Below, piece after piece: positions 32,375 to 47,300 of a DNA stretch of 64,000 nucleotides; the first letter of the stretch is position 1, and the number at the start of each line of letters is the position of its first letter. The notes under the pieces are model-generated. The model worked only from the letters and a program-made list of their open reading frames with translations, did not search any database and was not told where the DNA came from. Source of the DNA: Leuctra nigra (Eukaryota > Arthropoda > Insecta > Plecoptera > Leuctridae); the NCBI GenBank assembly GCA_934045905.1, contig OW203762.1, forward strand, positions 48,509,411 through 48,573,410, in the 5' to 3' direction. The position numbers were made by a program, and so were the translations under genes.

Positions 32375-35300
32375 ACAATTGTTTTTAAGTTTTCTTAGTC
32401 AGGTGAACAGCTGAAAGTTTGATCCATCTGCACTGTTTGATGTGTGACATGGATACTTGCAGGTGCTACTCTTTGCAAGCTGGCCCTGGACTCGGTGACC
32501 GTGTCGGAGGTGCTGCGTCTACACCTGCTGTCGTCGGGCGGGCGATGCAGCGATGTCAACTGCAAGTGGCGCTACCAGCAGCGCGGTGGATACACAAGCG
32601 GTGATGATCCTGGCCTGCGTCTGCGCATGAACAGTCCGCACATCCTCCGCTCACTGGGTGTTATGACAGTCTTCGATCTACCTCTAGGTAAGATAATTGA
32701 AGTTCCTTTTATTGCAATGCAAATCACACTAACAAATTACCTAAACACATTACATACTTAACACATAGACTTTTTTAACAAATATCCCTTGTTGACCTAC
32801 AATTTTATTAATCTTGTCAAGAGTAGATTTTCTTGTCGGCACAATACAAATAAGCTGTGATTTACAAACCATCCGGTAAATAATTGTTATTGATGACACT
32901 GATCTCGAAATAAACCCAATTGGCAATTCCGCATCGTTTACTTTCCCGGCTCCCATCTCGTCTCTCCGGGAAATGATGGCTGTATAGTATGTCTCATTAT
33001 CCATGAAATGTTGCAGCGGACAAGCTGATGGTGATGACCACACTGATGGACCAGATCCTGACATACGCGTCTCTCCGCGACGTGGTTGACGAGCGATGTG
33101 AAAAGTACCGTCTCGTCAAGACGGAGCTGAAGGTGCAGCAGTTGGCTGCCATTAGACGAGACAAAGAGATGGCTGCTCTCAGGTGAACATTTACTTCAGC
33201 TGTCTGGAATATGAGGGTTCATTAGAATACCACATGGCACATGCCATTTCGCAATAGAACATTGTTTGTTATCGAACCTCTTTCATCAGTCTGTACCGAC
33301 TGTATTGTGATAATGATACTGCCATTATTTACATTCTTTGATTTTTGAGGTGCTCCTTTCGGATTATTATTGATTTCGTTCGTTATAATGTCATCATCAT
33401 CATCCTTCATGGATTAGGCTCATCAGCCTGTTCCGGTTCCCAACGCTTTCTTGGACGTCCTAAATTTCTTCTTCCATGTGGGTGGTACTCCCAAACTTGA
33501 GCTGGTAATCTGCTCTCCGGCATCCTTAGCAGGTGTTCGCTCCATTTCGACTTGTAGTGCTTTAGTTTGTCGTGAATGCTTTCGATGTAATGTTTCAACA
33601 ATAATAATGAAATACCTTCCTACAGATAATACCTACTTCAAAAAATCGTGTTAAATTTGCTAATATTAAACTGTTGTTTTAAGCTTTCAAAAACATTTTA
33701 ACACAAAAATACAAAAAAATCATAGTTGATGTGATGTGTAAAGAATGTGTTTTTGTTTGAAATGTAGAATCAAGCTGCGCAAGGAGCGCAAGCTGCAGCA
33801 GAAGGGCGATGCGCCGGCCGAGACCGCTGAGCCGCCAGTGGACCCGGCAGCCACCGAGGAGGAGCTGGCGCGTCTGGAGAAGGAGGCGGCACGGCGCCAG
33901 ATGGAGATGGCCCGGAAGATCTCCGAGGTGAACGCCGTCGCCGCTGGACATCGAGTCGTGTCGCTAGGCACAGATCGCGCTCACAGACGCTACTGGCTCT
34001 TCAATTCGTGTCCTGGACTCTTTGTTGAGCACGACACCACTTTGGTCAGTTTCTTGCATAATCTGTGTTATTTCAGTCAACATTCCTATTCATTTCAATA
34101 TGGTGTAAAGGAAATAAATAGTTACCGAACATGTTGGGTACCTCAAGCTTTAAAATTGGAATTGTCAAGTAAATTAATTGTTTCCCATATACCTACTACT
34201 TTTGTACTCTGTGATAAATTATATTCACACTTGCACAATTACTTGCAACTCTAACTAAAGAGTAATACACTTGTACCTACATTGTTAACCTGGACCACGT
34301 GTGAATGAATCATCTAATACACAGGCGGGAGGCGAGGTGGGTCCGTGCATGTCCGCGCCCACGCCGCACCACCCGGAGCTGGACGCCATGGCCTACGTGC
34401 GCAGGTTGTTTGAGGAAGAGAAGAGCGGAGGCAGCGACAAGGAGAATGAGGAAGACAAACAGCCGACACCCAAGAAGCAACGGCTTGAGGATCCACTAAC
34501 TCCAGTCAAGGTCAGCATTATGTTAACTGGACTCTGGTGTTATTTTGAATGCCATGATGGCTCTCCGGTACCCTGACATATCCTATTAAGAAGCAGATTA
34601 AATCTAATAATTGCCTGGACTGGTTTTAGTTTTAAGTCAGTATAACATCTCTTTTTTTTGGTATAGGTACCTAGTACACCAAAAATGGTAGGTACTACTT
34701 CATTTTAATTACAAACTCCTCTGAAATGGTTAACAGCTCCTGAAATCTGGTGTGCTCTTATGAAATCATATTTAAGATGTTACGAAATCTTGTGAAATTC
34801 CACAAAATCACTGAAATCCCTTCCGAAATCTTCTGAAATAATGTAAAATCCCTAATTCGGTATACAACAAATTTCAAGTTATCTCCTCTCTGTGTCTTCA
34901 TCATGTCGGTGTTGTGTTGTGACCAGATGGAGACGCAGGAAGCTGAACTGCTGCTGTGCACCGCTGACTCTACTTGCCGCGTTCACTGCTCCGCTGCGGG
35001 CCGCTCCCGCTGGGCGTTCTTCTCGAGCGCGGATCAGCTGCAGCACCTGCTCGACGGACTCAACCTGCGCGGCGTGCGCGAGGGCGAGCTCAGACAGAAC
35101 CTGCTCGATGATTGGCCCAAGATCCAGCAGGCGGTGGCCAAGTGTCCTGTTGCCAAGCTTAACCACAAGGAGGTGAGTTACCCCTCTACAGACAATTAGA
35201 GCATTTAAAATTCTGTAAAATTCATTTTGTCTCTTCCCTCTTGGCAGTGGGGGTGAATCACAAGCTGACATTTTGTTGTTTGTATTTGTGGACAATCTCT

Positions 35301-38300
35301 TTTCTGGCGTCCCTGTTTTATTTTGTCAGTTTGGTGTGGACTTGGTATTAAAACAAAACCTTTATAGAGTCTGCAATGCTTAAATTCTATGGCTTGTGAA
35401 GTAGTATTTGTAAAATGATTTGTAGTTTGTACACATTTTGTTAGAATACTTACTTTCTAAGTTTTCTTATGGACCAGTTGCAATGATTCTCTGTGAGCGT
35501 AATGACTGAAGTGAATACCGAATGTGCAGGGCGAGGAGCCAGTGGAGGAGCGCAAGGTGACTTCACGTAACACGTACAACGCACGCTACATGGATGCCAA
35601 CCTCAACTTCCCCAGCGGCACGCCAGCCGAGGAGATCCTCGAGCTGACCGTGCGCGACCTCATCGCCGACCTCGAGGAGAAGATTCACTGCGGCGGCCTC
35701 GGCACACTCAAGGTGAGATCTGTTTATGTTCTGGCATGCTGCATAAGAGATAGTCTCAGATAGATGCGTCTCTCATTCCAACACATCCTCCATGATCACT
35801 GCAATCCACCTAGCTAAGTCGCATAGCTTACTATTTATTGTGTCTGAACCTTGTTCCATTCCATTGCCATTGTTACATTTCACTTCACGTATCAATCTTG
35901 ATTCTTGATGTACACCTCCTCTCTAGTGTCTCTTGCACCCCCACATCCTCTTCATTGATCAATTTTCTTCTGTTATCCCCTCTATTTGGGAAAAATTGTG
36001 TTACATTTATGTAAATTTTACTCAATTGCTTATTTGTTACAATACGTTACTTAATCATTCTATAGTAAAATCCTTGCTTGATCACGTCCACTAAAATGCA
36101 GCAGTGCAGCATAAAATGTGAATGATGGTATCTCGACATTCCCGACATCTGATAAAAGGTGACTGAAAATCCTTATTGTGATGCTATTTGTGATTGGTCG
36201 CCAGGTGTCTGATCGCGAAGCGTGGAGGAAGGCCATCCTTGGACGTACATATGACAAGCAGTGCAGCCAACTCACATGGGCGGGACAGCAGGTGAGTGGC
36301 GCTCAATATATTTCTGGTTATTGTTTTTTGAGTTAACTTGTTCTCACAGTTTCGGTTTTCTTCCAGGGTAACTCGGACGACATTCCTCATGGCAAGCGCA
36401 ATGGTAGAGGTGAGTCCAAACACTGTAACATTTCAATACAAGTTGGATGACTAGAGCCATAATTAATTCAGTGAGCGTCACTTTACGGCACTCTTATGGC
36501 TCTTTTTGTTTTTTTTGTAGACAATTCCCAGGTTACACCGTTCAACCAATTGATCTGAAATTTTGCACACATTATATAGTGTCATAAGAGTGGTCCCATG
36601 TAACCTATAGTTTTTAAACGAGGTTCTGTGATAGACTGAAAATTAAAAATGTAATTGTTTTATTAATTTTGCATGGTCATTGAAACCAACATTTTTGACA
36701 GTTTTGATACAAATTAGTCCTGAACCCCATGAGTAATTAACGTATTACGGGCATTTTATGCTTGTTTTAAAATTATTGTCAAATTATTTACCTAAAGAAA
36801 TTTAAATACAAAATTATGTGTCACTTCTCCTTCGACACATTTCGTTAGATGGAACATCTTCAAAGCAAAAAAAAATGCATAGAATTTCATGCTCATATTT
36901 ATTCACCCAATATGTACGAAGGCTCGTTAATCAAATCAATCATCAACACATTTCACAGAGGGTTTTCCTAGTTAGGTACTCTTGTATGGCTATTGGCTAC
37001 TAATTGATGGTTTTCAATATCCCAGTCTTTAGACTATGGAAGCAGATATTCGGTGTCTCTGAAGGTAGAATCTTGGAGATTTTTTGAAATACATTGGAAA
37101 TATGCTTTGATGAGTTATTTAGTTTGTTTGAAAGCCATCATAGAATATATAATAACTAATTAGTTTCAAGTTTGTACAATATGAGTGTTGCGATTCAGGT
37201 TCTGATCCGAGTCCTGCTTGCGAGGCAGAGCCGGTGGAGTACAAGGACCCGGGCCGGTTCCTGGGGGCCCAAGAGCTGCCACCAAACCCTGCCGTTGCAG
37301 ATCTCGCCAGTGCCATCTTGCAGCTGGGACAGAGTCTGGAGAAGAAGTATCGACAGAAACCACTCGGTAATACTCGGATACAATTTTGACTTTTAAAAGG
37401 CATGATAATGTGCTGCCCCAAACACGGTCGTCTTGTTTGACGACTTGCTTGTCCAGGCTTATCAAGTATGTCATGAAGGATTGACAGTTTATGGGCCACT
37501 ATATATGTGAAGATAAAGTGAAGGATCGCCATCAAGTCCACTCTTAGTTAGAATATTTGTAAATTAATTATGTTGAGTCCAATATGGAACTACTATTTTA
37601 GATCTGTGTCAACTTTGTGCCTTGAAACAAGCAATCTCTGAAGTTACATAATGTGTTCTTGCAGCGCCCGAGGGAGACGATTGGTCGCAGATCGAACGCT
37701 GGGAAACCTCGCTGATGAACTCCACGTGCTTCTCTCAGCTGTTCGTCCATTACTACACGCTCGGTGAGTGACTCGTCCGGATCGATCCCAAGTGTCTCAA
37801 CTGGGGATGGAAAATTCACGTAAAGATGAAATTCGGAAAATTTCCGTACATTTTCTGGAATTATTTCCATGGGAAGTAGGAACAGGCAATACAGCCTCTT
37901 GAGTACACATTCGACAGTTTGCATGAAAGAAGAATCTTAAAAAGTAAAGGGTCAAATTTTTTAGAATTTACACATTGTTTTCTGTGTGAGAAACCCAATT
38001 CAATGGCAATAACTTAATTGTGAAGTTACATTAAATCGGACTTTTTTCACATTAAATTCAGTAGCACCTCACAATCTTATTTTGTGTAGAATATTTAAAG
38101 TTTGTTAACTGAAAGATAACTTTTTAAGAGATTTTTTCTTCGGGAAAAGTGGAAAAATGAAGTTGGGAAATACTTCCGCCTCGCATCCCATGTCTGAATG
38201 TGTGTGTTGGTGTTGACAGAGAGCAGCATCCAGTGGTCCAAGTCAGCGCTGAACGCCAACTGCCGACTGTGTCGCAGAAGAGGAGACGCAGAGAGCATGC

Positions 38301-41300
38301 TGCTGTGCGACAACTGCAACAAGGGACACCATCTGTACTGTCTCAAGCCCAAGCTCACAGTGAGTCGGAACAAAACTACCTATACAAACAAACTCAATAC
38401 AATTAAATATATTTGCAGGGAAAGTGTCGACATATTCAACTTGAACAGTTTGGTACTAGTGCTACTTAGTGCTCATTATCATAGAAAATGAGTTAATGAG
38501 GGGGAAGTTTTGAATGAGATGTTATTGATTTTGAATTTTTGGACTCGAATTTACAAGTTATAATAATAATCTTCTTCTGGTTCCGACAATGTTGTCAGGT
38601 CAGACAGTGGGAGCTCCCACTGGGTCTAGGGCCTCGGATCTCTTCCAAACCGGCTGGCCAGGCCTGACGTTTCATCCTCCTCCTCCTCTTCTTCATCCTC
38701 GTCACCTTCCTCCAACTTCTCCACCAGCGCCCTCCAGATCCTCCTGTCCTCCCACCACTTATCTGCTTCCACTTTCTGCCACCTTTGCTGCCTGTCCTCC
38801 ACGTCTTCTCTGATAAGACCACTCCACTTCTCTCTTGGTCTCCCCACTCTTCTTCTTCCCACCACTGTTTCTTCAAACTCCTGTCTTGGTATTCTCTTGA
38901 GATCCATTCTTTTCATGTGTCCAAACCAACGCAATCTCTCTCTACCCATCTTGTAGCTCAAACTTTCCACTCCCAGCTCCTTCCTAATACAACGGCTTCT
39001 CAACCTGTCCATCTTTGTTACTCCCTTCACACTTCTTAGGAATTTCATCTCTGCATCTCTTTACAAGTTAATTATTTAAATTATTTAAAACAAAACTGAT
39101 TAGATTTAGGTAGGTAGTTGTTTTACCTAATGAACAGTGGGTATCTTTAGAGACTTGATTATTGATTTGATTTCTCAGTGTCCAAATGAAATCAATAATG
39201 TCCAACTTGCCTACTACGAGACTGCTTATTTATACTCACTTCTATGTTATTTGAAAAAATATAAACCAGAACAAAGAGTTTTCTATTGAAGAGTTGAGTG
39301 AAACCGTTTGTGGTGTTTCAGAAAATCCCGAAGGGTGACTGGTTCTGCCCGAAGTGCCGGCCTGAAGTAAAGACCCCTCGATCTGCTCCCAAGAGACGAA
39401 CCATTTTCCAGGCAGAAGAGGAGGAGGACGAGGAGGAGGAAGAGGAGGAGGAGCCAGAGTGAGTCTCACAACTAACCAGAAAACTCGGGAATTAGAATAC
39501 CTACAATGTTTACTTATGGAAATGTGTCTGAAATTTATTTAATTTTGACAAAGTTTGTTATCCAATTCCAAAAATTAACCGATCAGGAAGTAAATACGTA
39601 CATTTCCAAGGACTGCCCAACCCAATGCCAGAAGTAGGTGTGTAGGCTACCAAGTTTAGGCTAGGTGTTTGGGCTACCTGGCTAACTTATGTACTAGTAC
39701 TAAGAGTTAGGTACAGTACATATAATAATTTCTTTCATGCAGAAACACGATACCTGATCTTTATTTGCAACTGCTATGTTTCATGAATCATTAATTTAAA
39801 AGTCAGCTGTTAAAGTAGGTTGGCATCAAAATTAAATAAAATTTTGAATCAACAATGAGTAGGTATGGCAGTTTCTCTCACGTGTTTCCGCTGCGTATGG
39901 CAGTGTCATGATACCTTGTGTGTCGTCCAGGTCGGCAGCCGCCGTGGTGGAAGTGTGCGACAAGTGCGGGGAGGGCGGCCACGTGCTCTGCTGCGACACC
40001 GAGAGCTGCGCCAGAGTGTTCCACATCGAGTGTCTGGACCCCCCGCTCAAGAAGGTCCCCCGCGGAAAGTGGTTCTGCCCGGTGTGCAAGCTGGGACAGA
40101 CGACCAGAAGCTCCAAAGGTAGAGAGCTCAGAAGTAGGAGATAGTCGAAGCCGTCTCGCCAACTCAATGTGCGGCTCACAAGGTCTGAGTTGTGGGCCTC
40201 GTGAGACCCGATCGCAATAAATCATCAGTCAAACCTTAAATAAAATTTTAATTTTTATCGTAATTCGTAGTACTCCTGAAAAGTGCAGAGAATATTCTAG
40301 GTGCCTGAAAGAGTACAATGCTTTCATGTGGATATTCAAAATAATTACTTTTAAGTTTTTATAATGCTATGGAAATGTGTACTTCACATAATCATCAATT
40401 GACAATTATGTAAGCACTTGTTTTGACTATCAATATCAACATATTTCTATAAATGCTTTACTCAAACAAAGAAGGCTCTTGCATTATTTATCAGGTTGAG
40501 CCTGTACAAGCAAGCTCGTGTCAGAATGTGCATTATTGTATGAATACCATTGGCTGAATTTTAATTCCAACCTATCTGCTTTATTCTACCATCTGAGTTC
40601 TAATAAGTTTTGTTGAGTTGGCGAGAAGCGAACTGACTGGCTTTCATAGTGTACGGCAGGTCAATTCTTTGTCATTGCGTTTTAGCTCGCTTGCTTTAAT
40701 ACATTAACGAATTTCAGCTTTAACACCCATTGCGGCATTTGTTTAACTGGGACATCTAGCTTTTGAGTATTAGATTAGGATTTGTTTTACCTTAACTTTA
40801 TATGCTTTTATATATATCAGTAAGACACTGGTTGTGACAACTTAATGCTATACAAGAATTAATTTTATACGTACCGATATTACAATTTCCAACAGTATTA
40901 TATTTAAGAAACTTAGGTGAAACTATGTCTTATACAGAATAAGCAATAATTGTAAAGACTGAATTACATGGATCAGTTTTTCAATCGGAATGTTAAACCG
41001 AAGTTCTTTTAATCTAAAATAATCCTGTTCTAGAATTTGACTTCTTGAGAATTGAGATAGGCCTTCTTGTTAGAAATGTTGATCCGTGTAATTCTGGCAT
41101 AACAGATTTTATTAGGATGTTTAGTTTAGTTTAGTGCATTGATGGTGTTAATCGGCTTGTGTGTTTCTTGTTGTATCTTCGATCCTGTGCTGCCTTCACC
41201 CTCAGTTTGCTGAATGTTGCTTGCGGAAATCTCATACCAGTAGTTTTGTTTATTTATTCTGTGGCAATGTAACTACCTCGTACTGCTGGCTCTGCTTAGT

Positions 41301-44300
41301 TCTCCTCCCACCCCTATGTTGATTTTTAATGATTCTAATTGTCTAGTTTCTTAGCTAGGTTAATTTTTGTGCAAGATAAGTTCCCTGTTGCACTTGGCTA
41401 AAGCATGTCCATGTAATACCCTCACAGGTCCCAACAAAACCAACACATATGTACAAGTCTTTCTTTCATCAAGCTGCTTATAAGCTGTTCAATCAATCCC
41501 TCCCACTCTGTTATGAAAATAGGGAATGAGAGTAAATTCTTTTTACTCCGAGCTGGAATCTCTTGAACATCTGATCTGAGTAAACAATGGCACAAGGCAA
41601 GGCAATCTTGGTGTCGTTGCCTGTTTATTGGATAAATAAGTTTTCATAGCACAAGTTATTGGTAAATAAATTAAGATTTTGACGAGAGCATGATGTCATA
41701 CTTTAGCACAGGTGTCCATACCCCCCTCCACTCCCAAATAGGAATCTACTTAATTGGCTTCATTCACGGAGTACCCCACTCATCCTCCTGAATGTCGTAA
41801 CAACTGTAATTCAATGCGCATGTTAACTGCTGTTGTTCTCTCGGTGCCAGCAAGCTCCAAGTATTCTTCTGGATAAGACATGATAAATTATTGGATATTA
41901 ACAATATTTTAAACAATAGACCGAACAGAAATGACTAGCGTTCTTGTTGGGTACTAAAACCGACCAAGCCAGCGAGGTCGGTGTGATAGCCGCCCCTCCT
42001 CCGTGTTCTTAGTAGCAGATTTAGGCATTTTGTAAATATATTTAAAATACATGGGAGTAAAGTTTTGATGTTACGTTTACACTCAAATTATCTGAACCTT
42101 TTGCACGACAAATGGCTACAATCCACTTGTATTTCAAATAAACATCTGATGTACCTAATTTAAAAAATAACCTCGTAATTTAACAAGAGCCAGCTGCCGG
42201 GAATGGCTCGTGCGTCGAGATATCACACACTCGACCTTGAGGTAGCGCATGCTCAGACACGTCTTAGTTCATGTAGGAGCGCTGGCAACTTTCTGTTACG
42301 GTCTATTTTTTTAAAACTTCAATTTGAAATTTAATTTTTTATATTTGTTTATCCTGATTTTCCCCTACAACCTTAACGAAACCTACGTCATTTTGATTCC
42401 CTAACAATGTGTTTCTTACTTTTAGTTTGCCCCACTTCTCCGAACCCTTCTCCGAGCACCGAGTCACTGATTATACCTTGGCTTTACCCTGCTGGCCACC
42501 TAGGAAAGCTTTATTCGTGGAGGTCGATCTTGAACCCTGCACTAAACCCTTCTGTCAGATTAGAGAAAATGGACCCAAGGAAGCTGATCAATCCTGCATT
42601 AAGACCAGTTATTGTGCTCGAGAGGTGTGACAATATCAACAAACCTCCACCAAAGCTAATCGCAGAAAAGATAATTATTCCACAGACTTTAAACCCAGTT
42701 ATCACCTTCACTTGTACACTTAAGTCCGTTGATACAGAGTTCCTGAAACCAATGGTTAAACTTGTACAACTTAAACCAGCTGTTAAGCCTTTACGACTTA
42801 ACCCAGTGGTTAAGCCTTTACGACCCAAACAAGTTGTTCAGCCTTTACGAATTAAATCAGTTCTACACCCCTTACGAATTAAACCAGTTGGTCACCCTTT
42901 TCGAATTAAACCAGTAGTTACGCCTTTACGAATTATACCCAGTGTTAAGCAAGTGCGACGAAAACCTATTGGGAATCAAGTGCGACTTAAACCAGATGTT
43001 AAGTTAGCGCAACTCAAACCAATCGTTAAATTGTTACGTCTTGACTTTACTGTTGAGCCATAGATGTGCTTTGCTGCAGCTGTTGATGCAATCTCTTGTT
43101 AAGTATCAAATTCATAGCTCTCTATAATGCAATGAAAGAGTTAGAAAGAGTTCTTTTGTGCTTAAATTTAAACACATTATAAACAATATAATTTCTCATT
43201 TTGTTATAAATAATGTATTTATCAAGATCCTTCATATATTTATTGTCAAAGTTCATCAAATATATATTTTTTTAGAAATCTAAATTTGGTTCATATCATT
43301 CATAAAAGACTTGCTCTGTGCTAGGGTGGGGAATAATTTCAATATAATTTTTGAGTATTTGTAGGTGAACACACATTCTCAGGGGTAAGGTTAAATAATA
43401 ATAATAATAATTATGTTCTCAACCTTTTTTAATTAATTTGTATGAGCCTGTGCTTGCCTGCGAGGCATGCGATTAGAATAGTTTAAAAAGCACGCATAAT
43501 TCTGTACACACAATAACATGTAAAATATGATTTGACTTGCAATAACGCTTGCCTTGTTATTAACCCTCCAACTCCGTTTCCCCTCCTCACTGATGACAGA
43601 ATGTCCAGAGCAGCCGACACGAGATAGCGGTGACGGTTGGGAATGATGGTGGAGGTCACGCTAGATGGTTTTGGGTAGCCTTTTATCTATTTTAAAATGC
43701 ATTCTTCTGTCAAACAAAATGTTCAGTTCAATTTAAAAGCATATTTTTTTAGTAAAATTTGAAAACTAAAGGGACTAGGGTGAGGATAATTATTATTAAT
43801 TTGACATCTTTTAATCCATCCATTATTTTATTGCAGCCAATATTAACTGACTAGGTACCTAATTACTAGTAGGTACATAGATATATTAGGTACCTACTAC
43901 CTATATTTGTTCTTAGGCCTTTTCATTATTATATCAATATGTTGTTTCCTATATGTACTAAGATTTGTTTGCTTGAACTGAACTTTCTATAAAGTCATTC
44001 TTCTACTTGCTCGGAATATCTGACGGAGACAAAAAATGAATCGATTGTTTTATTTAATTGAAGGATTATGTAAGATAAAGAAAGTGAAAAGCTGACATTA
44101 TCTAAATTTTTCTACAAATACTGGAGACAAGAAAATTGTGCCGTTTTCAAAATTGAATGGAGCTAGGCCTAGGGGAAAAAATTGGTAAGTTTGAACCAGT
44201 TCAAAACAATTACTTGATTGCCTTTTTTAAAGCATGATTTATGAATATCCTGTATCTGTATCTGTTTGCCAATATAAGATTTATTTGGTCCAGAAAATAA

Positions 44301-47300
44301 TGTAATTTTGCTTGTTGTGGCTTATTTTAGAGAGCAATGCATGGCTATTTTGTGTCTTAAGAAAGTACGTAGGTACATACATACTTTCTGTGTGACCTTT
44401 TTCATATTACGGAAATAAAATTGCATTATGTATATTTCAAATGTAATGTTTTCAAATTTGGAATTTTCAAAAGAAAAATTATCTCCAGTTTCATTTTGTA
44501 TATTATTCAATGATATTGCAAGTAGTATATAATAAATACTGTTTCTGATATGTTAATGTTTTTTACACCTGGGTGTATAATGCCAAACATTTGTTGGAAT
44601 GGTTTGATTCTGCAATGACAATGTCTGTGCAGAAGGTGACGAGTGGCAGCCACAGGAGCCCAGCCGCAGCCGCCGTGGATGTGCAAATGCAGCGGTCGCC
44701 AAGATCTCCCAGTTCGTAAAGCGCATTCGGAGTGGCTCGTGGGACAATGGTGAGTGCTTTGCGTGCCTGTTGAAATCTAAACATAGTTCCAACATAATCG
44801 CAATCGGCTATGCAAGTGGCGCATACATCATTATCCTAATAATCAAATCCACTGGTTCCATCGCAATGGGTCAGGGGGTGGGTGTTCCCACCAACACTAG
44901 GGCCGCAGGACTCCTGGAAACCGGCTGGCCATGCCTGGCGTCTCCTCATCTTCTTCTTCCTCATTCCTTCCTCTTCTTCCTCCACTTCCACTTTGTCAAC
45001 CAACTGCCTCCACCTTGTTCTATCCTCCCACTGTTTTGTCAGGCTCCAACTCAGTCAAACTTCCTCCTCTCTCCAGCACATCTTCAAGAGTTCCAACTCC
45101 AAGTTTCTCCATTGTTTCTTCATGAAAGAGTAGAATAAAATAATCAATGTTGGTATTATCCTGTATTATCAGTTTTTACTTTTTATGACGTTTTCCACTG
45201 GCCGCTCTGGGGTTGCACTGAAATGATGTCATCATACAAAACTCAATGCAAATTTCAAACTGAGTGCAGAACTAGTGCAGTGCAGTGCGGCCAGTGGAAA
45301 ACGCTATAAGAGCCACTCCTCCCATCCATCACCAAAAAATGGCTACCTCTCAGTAGCTGTGTCGATTACTTGATCAATGATCACGAAAAATTAAATACCA
45401 CATAACTACTCCATTTTATCACTATCTCTGAAGATGAAATTACTCTGCTTCCTTCATAATTTGATGGTTTCTAAATGCATACTAGAGGGTGCAAGTTAAC
45501 ACTTGTTGAGCCATCCCAATTCAATCTCCAGCTGCAGACTTCTGTTTTTTTTTAAGGCTGCCACTTCATAATTGGTCATTGTGATTTCAAAATCTGATGT
45601 TGACATGCATTTATTTGACAGACTCGAGCAGTGGCCACAGTGAAGAGCTTGTTCCGTCACGGCGGAGTGCGCGCATGTCGCTGGAGCCCGACCTGGACTT
45701 GCCGCTGAACAACGCGTTGCTGCAAGACCTGTTAACTGAGGTGATGCACCACCGAGACGCATGGCCCTTCCTGCGGCCCGTTCAGCGATCTCAGGTGAAT
45801 AGACTTCTCTTCACGCCAGACGTTTGCATGACTATCAGAAATGTAGCTATTAACTGAAATTGTCAATTAGCAATTAATTATGGTACAGTTTGTTCAATTT
45901 CAAAAGAGGAATGGACGTTCCAAGAAGTTCGCAATTCTCCCACAGATGGCATAGTTTGCAGTACCACTACCATAAAATTTTGCTTTGGTGATTATCACTC
46001 ATGTGTTGAAACGACCACTAGATCTTGAAATCAGTCACAAAATAAATAATGTATCACTAGTTGCACTAAAATCTTCTATATAATAGCCTGGGCTAACAAA
46101 ATACATTTTAAAAGTAATTTAAATCTGTTGTAATATGTTAGTACTTTTCAGCTAAGTTGGCAGACATGTTTTTCTCTTGTCTTCTCTGAATTTGTTTCCC
46201 ACCTTCAACCAACCAACCGATAGCGTGGTAGATCCCATTCCCCTTTTGAAATGGAATAAACTGTATATGGCCCTAATAGTAATACAAATTTGCAAAGAAA
46301 TTTGTTCAGGATTTACCTAATATCCAATGTTAAATGTACCACTAGTCATTATCTTGCTATGTGACGTCACGAATAAAACAGATGACAGAAGGATGTGGGC
46401 CGTGACCGTCAAGAAGGCTGTGACAGCACAGTAATCAATAAAGCTCGTTCGTTAGAATATCAAGGCGTAATGGCGGCAATGTACTACTGTAGTATAGCGA
46501 ACAATTGTATACCTACACATGGGCTCTTCCTTGGCAAATGTAGTGTGAAATGTGTGTAGTTTACCAAGGTGTAATGGAGATTATTCTTCAGGTCCCCGAC
46601 TATCACCTCATCATCAAGCGGCCAATGGACCTCGGGACCATGAAGAACAAACTCAACATGTGCAACTACACCAACAACTCCGAGTTTATCGCCGATGCCA
46701 ATCTTATCTTCGAGAACTGCAAGATGTACAATCACTTTGACGCTCTTGAATACAAGTGAGTTGACTTAGACTATGTAACTTATATTCATCCTAACTTCTT
46801 TCAGTGTCAAGGTAGGTACCTACTAGGGATGTCGGCGGGTCCAAAAATCAGGAATCGGGTACCCGTCATAAATACTCGGGTCAGAATCGGGTAATTGAAC
46901 CCCCCCCCCCTAATTTTTTTTTTTTTTTTTTTTTTTTTTTGTGGAGGGTGGCTAGGTAAAGGGGTAGAGGTTTAGGTAAATACACACGTGGCACTTAGCT
47001 GCGTGAGAGGAGAAAATGACCCTCTCTCAGGGCCATCTGTGTGCTAGTCCTTGAAAATAATTTGAGAAAACAGGACAGGACATGATAACATTACTTGATA
47101 ACTAACAACTTCAATCATAAGAAAACACGAATTTGTGCACCTTTCTACCCAGGACTCAACTTTTTCACTGTGCTACAGTGTGATTGAAAAAAAAAATACA
47201 GACGCATTTTTCCCATGCTTCCTACTCCCGACACATGATTTCACCCCTCCTTCCCCATTCCTCTCTCACCCCCCAGAGCAAGCAAGGTCGATGAGCTTCC

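Larger units (their letters stand above)
30656..36409 (+). other. BAZ1A: ACF1 coil, DDT and WHIM/WAKZ module (exons 7-17)
   Basis: Exon 7 is a Lys/Glu/Arg-rich coil ending in REDLECEDLK, like the human EDMECDDLK. Exon 8 is the DDT domain: FGEFLSIVEFFTTFSEVL, then FFPYGVTLELVERSLL. Exons 10-11 hold SVTVSEVLRLHLLSSGG and YQQRGGYTS. Exon 12 holds LGTDRAHRRYWLFNSCPGLF, and exon 14 holds RWAFFSSADQLQHLLDGLN (WHIM-type). Exon 15 holds LELTVRDLIADLEEKIHCGG (WAKZ-type). DDT/WHIM regions are the known ISWI and linker-DNA interface. Confidence 0.9.

Noticed and set aside
38595..38876. Trp/Arg-rich minus-strand frame
   Set aside because: Alternate-frame shadow of the truncated LINE ORF2 tail.
44322..44795. 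Minus-strand frames around ACF1 exon 23
   Set aside because: Antisense shadows; the plus-strand exon is fixed by splice sites and phase.
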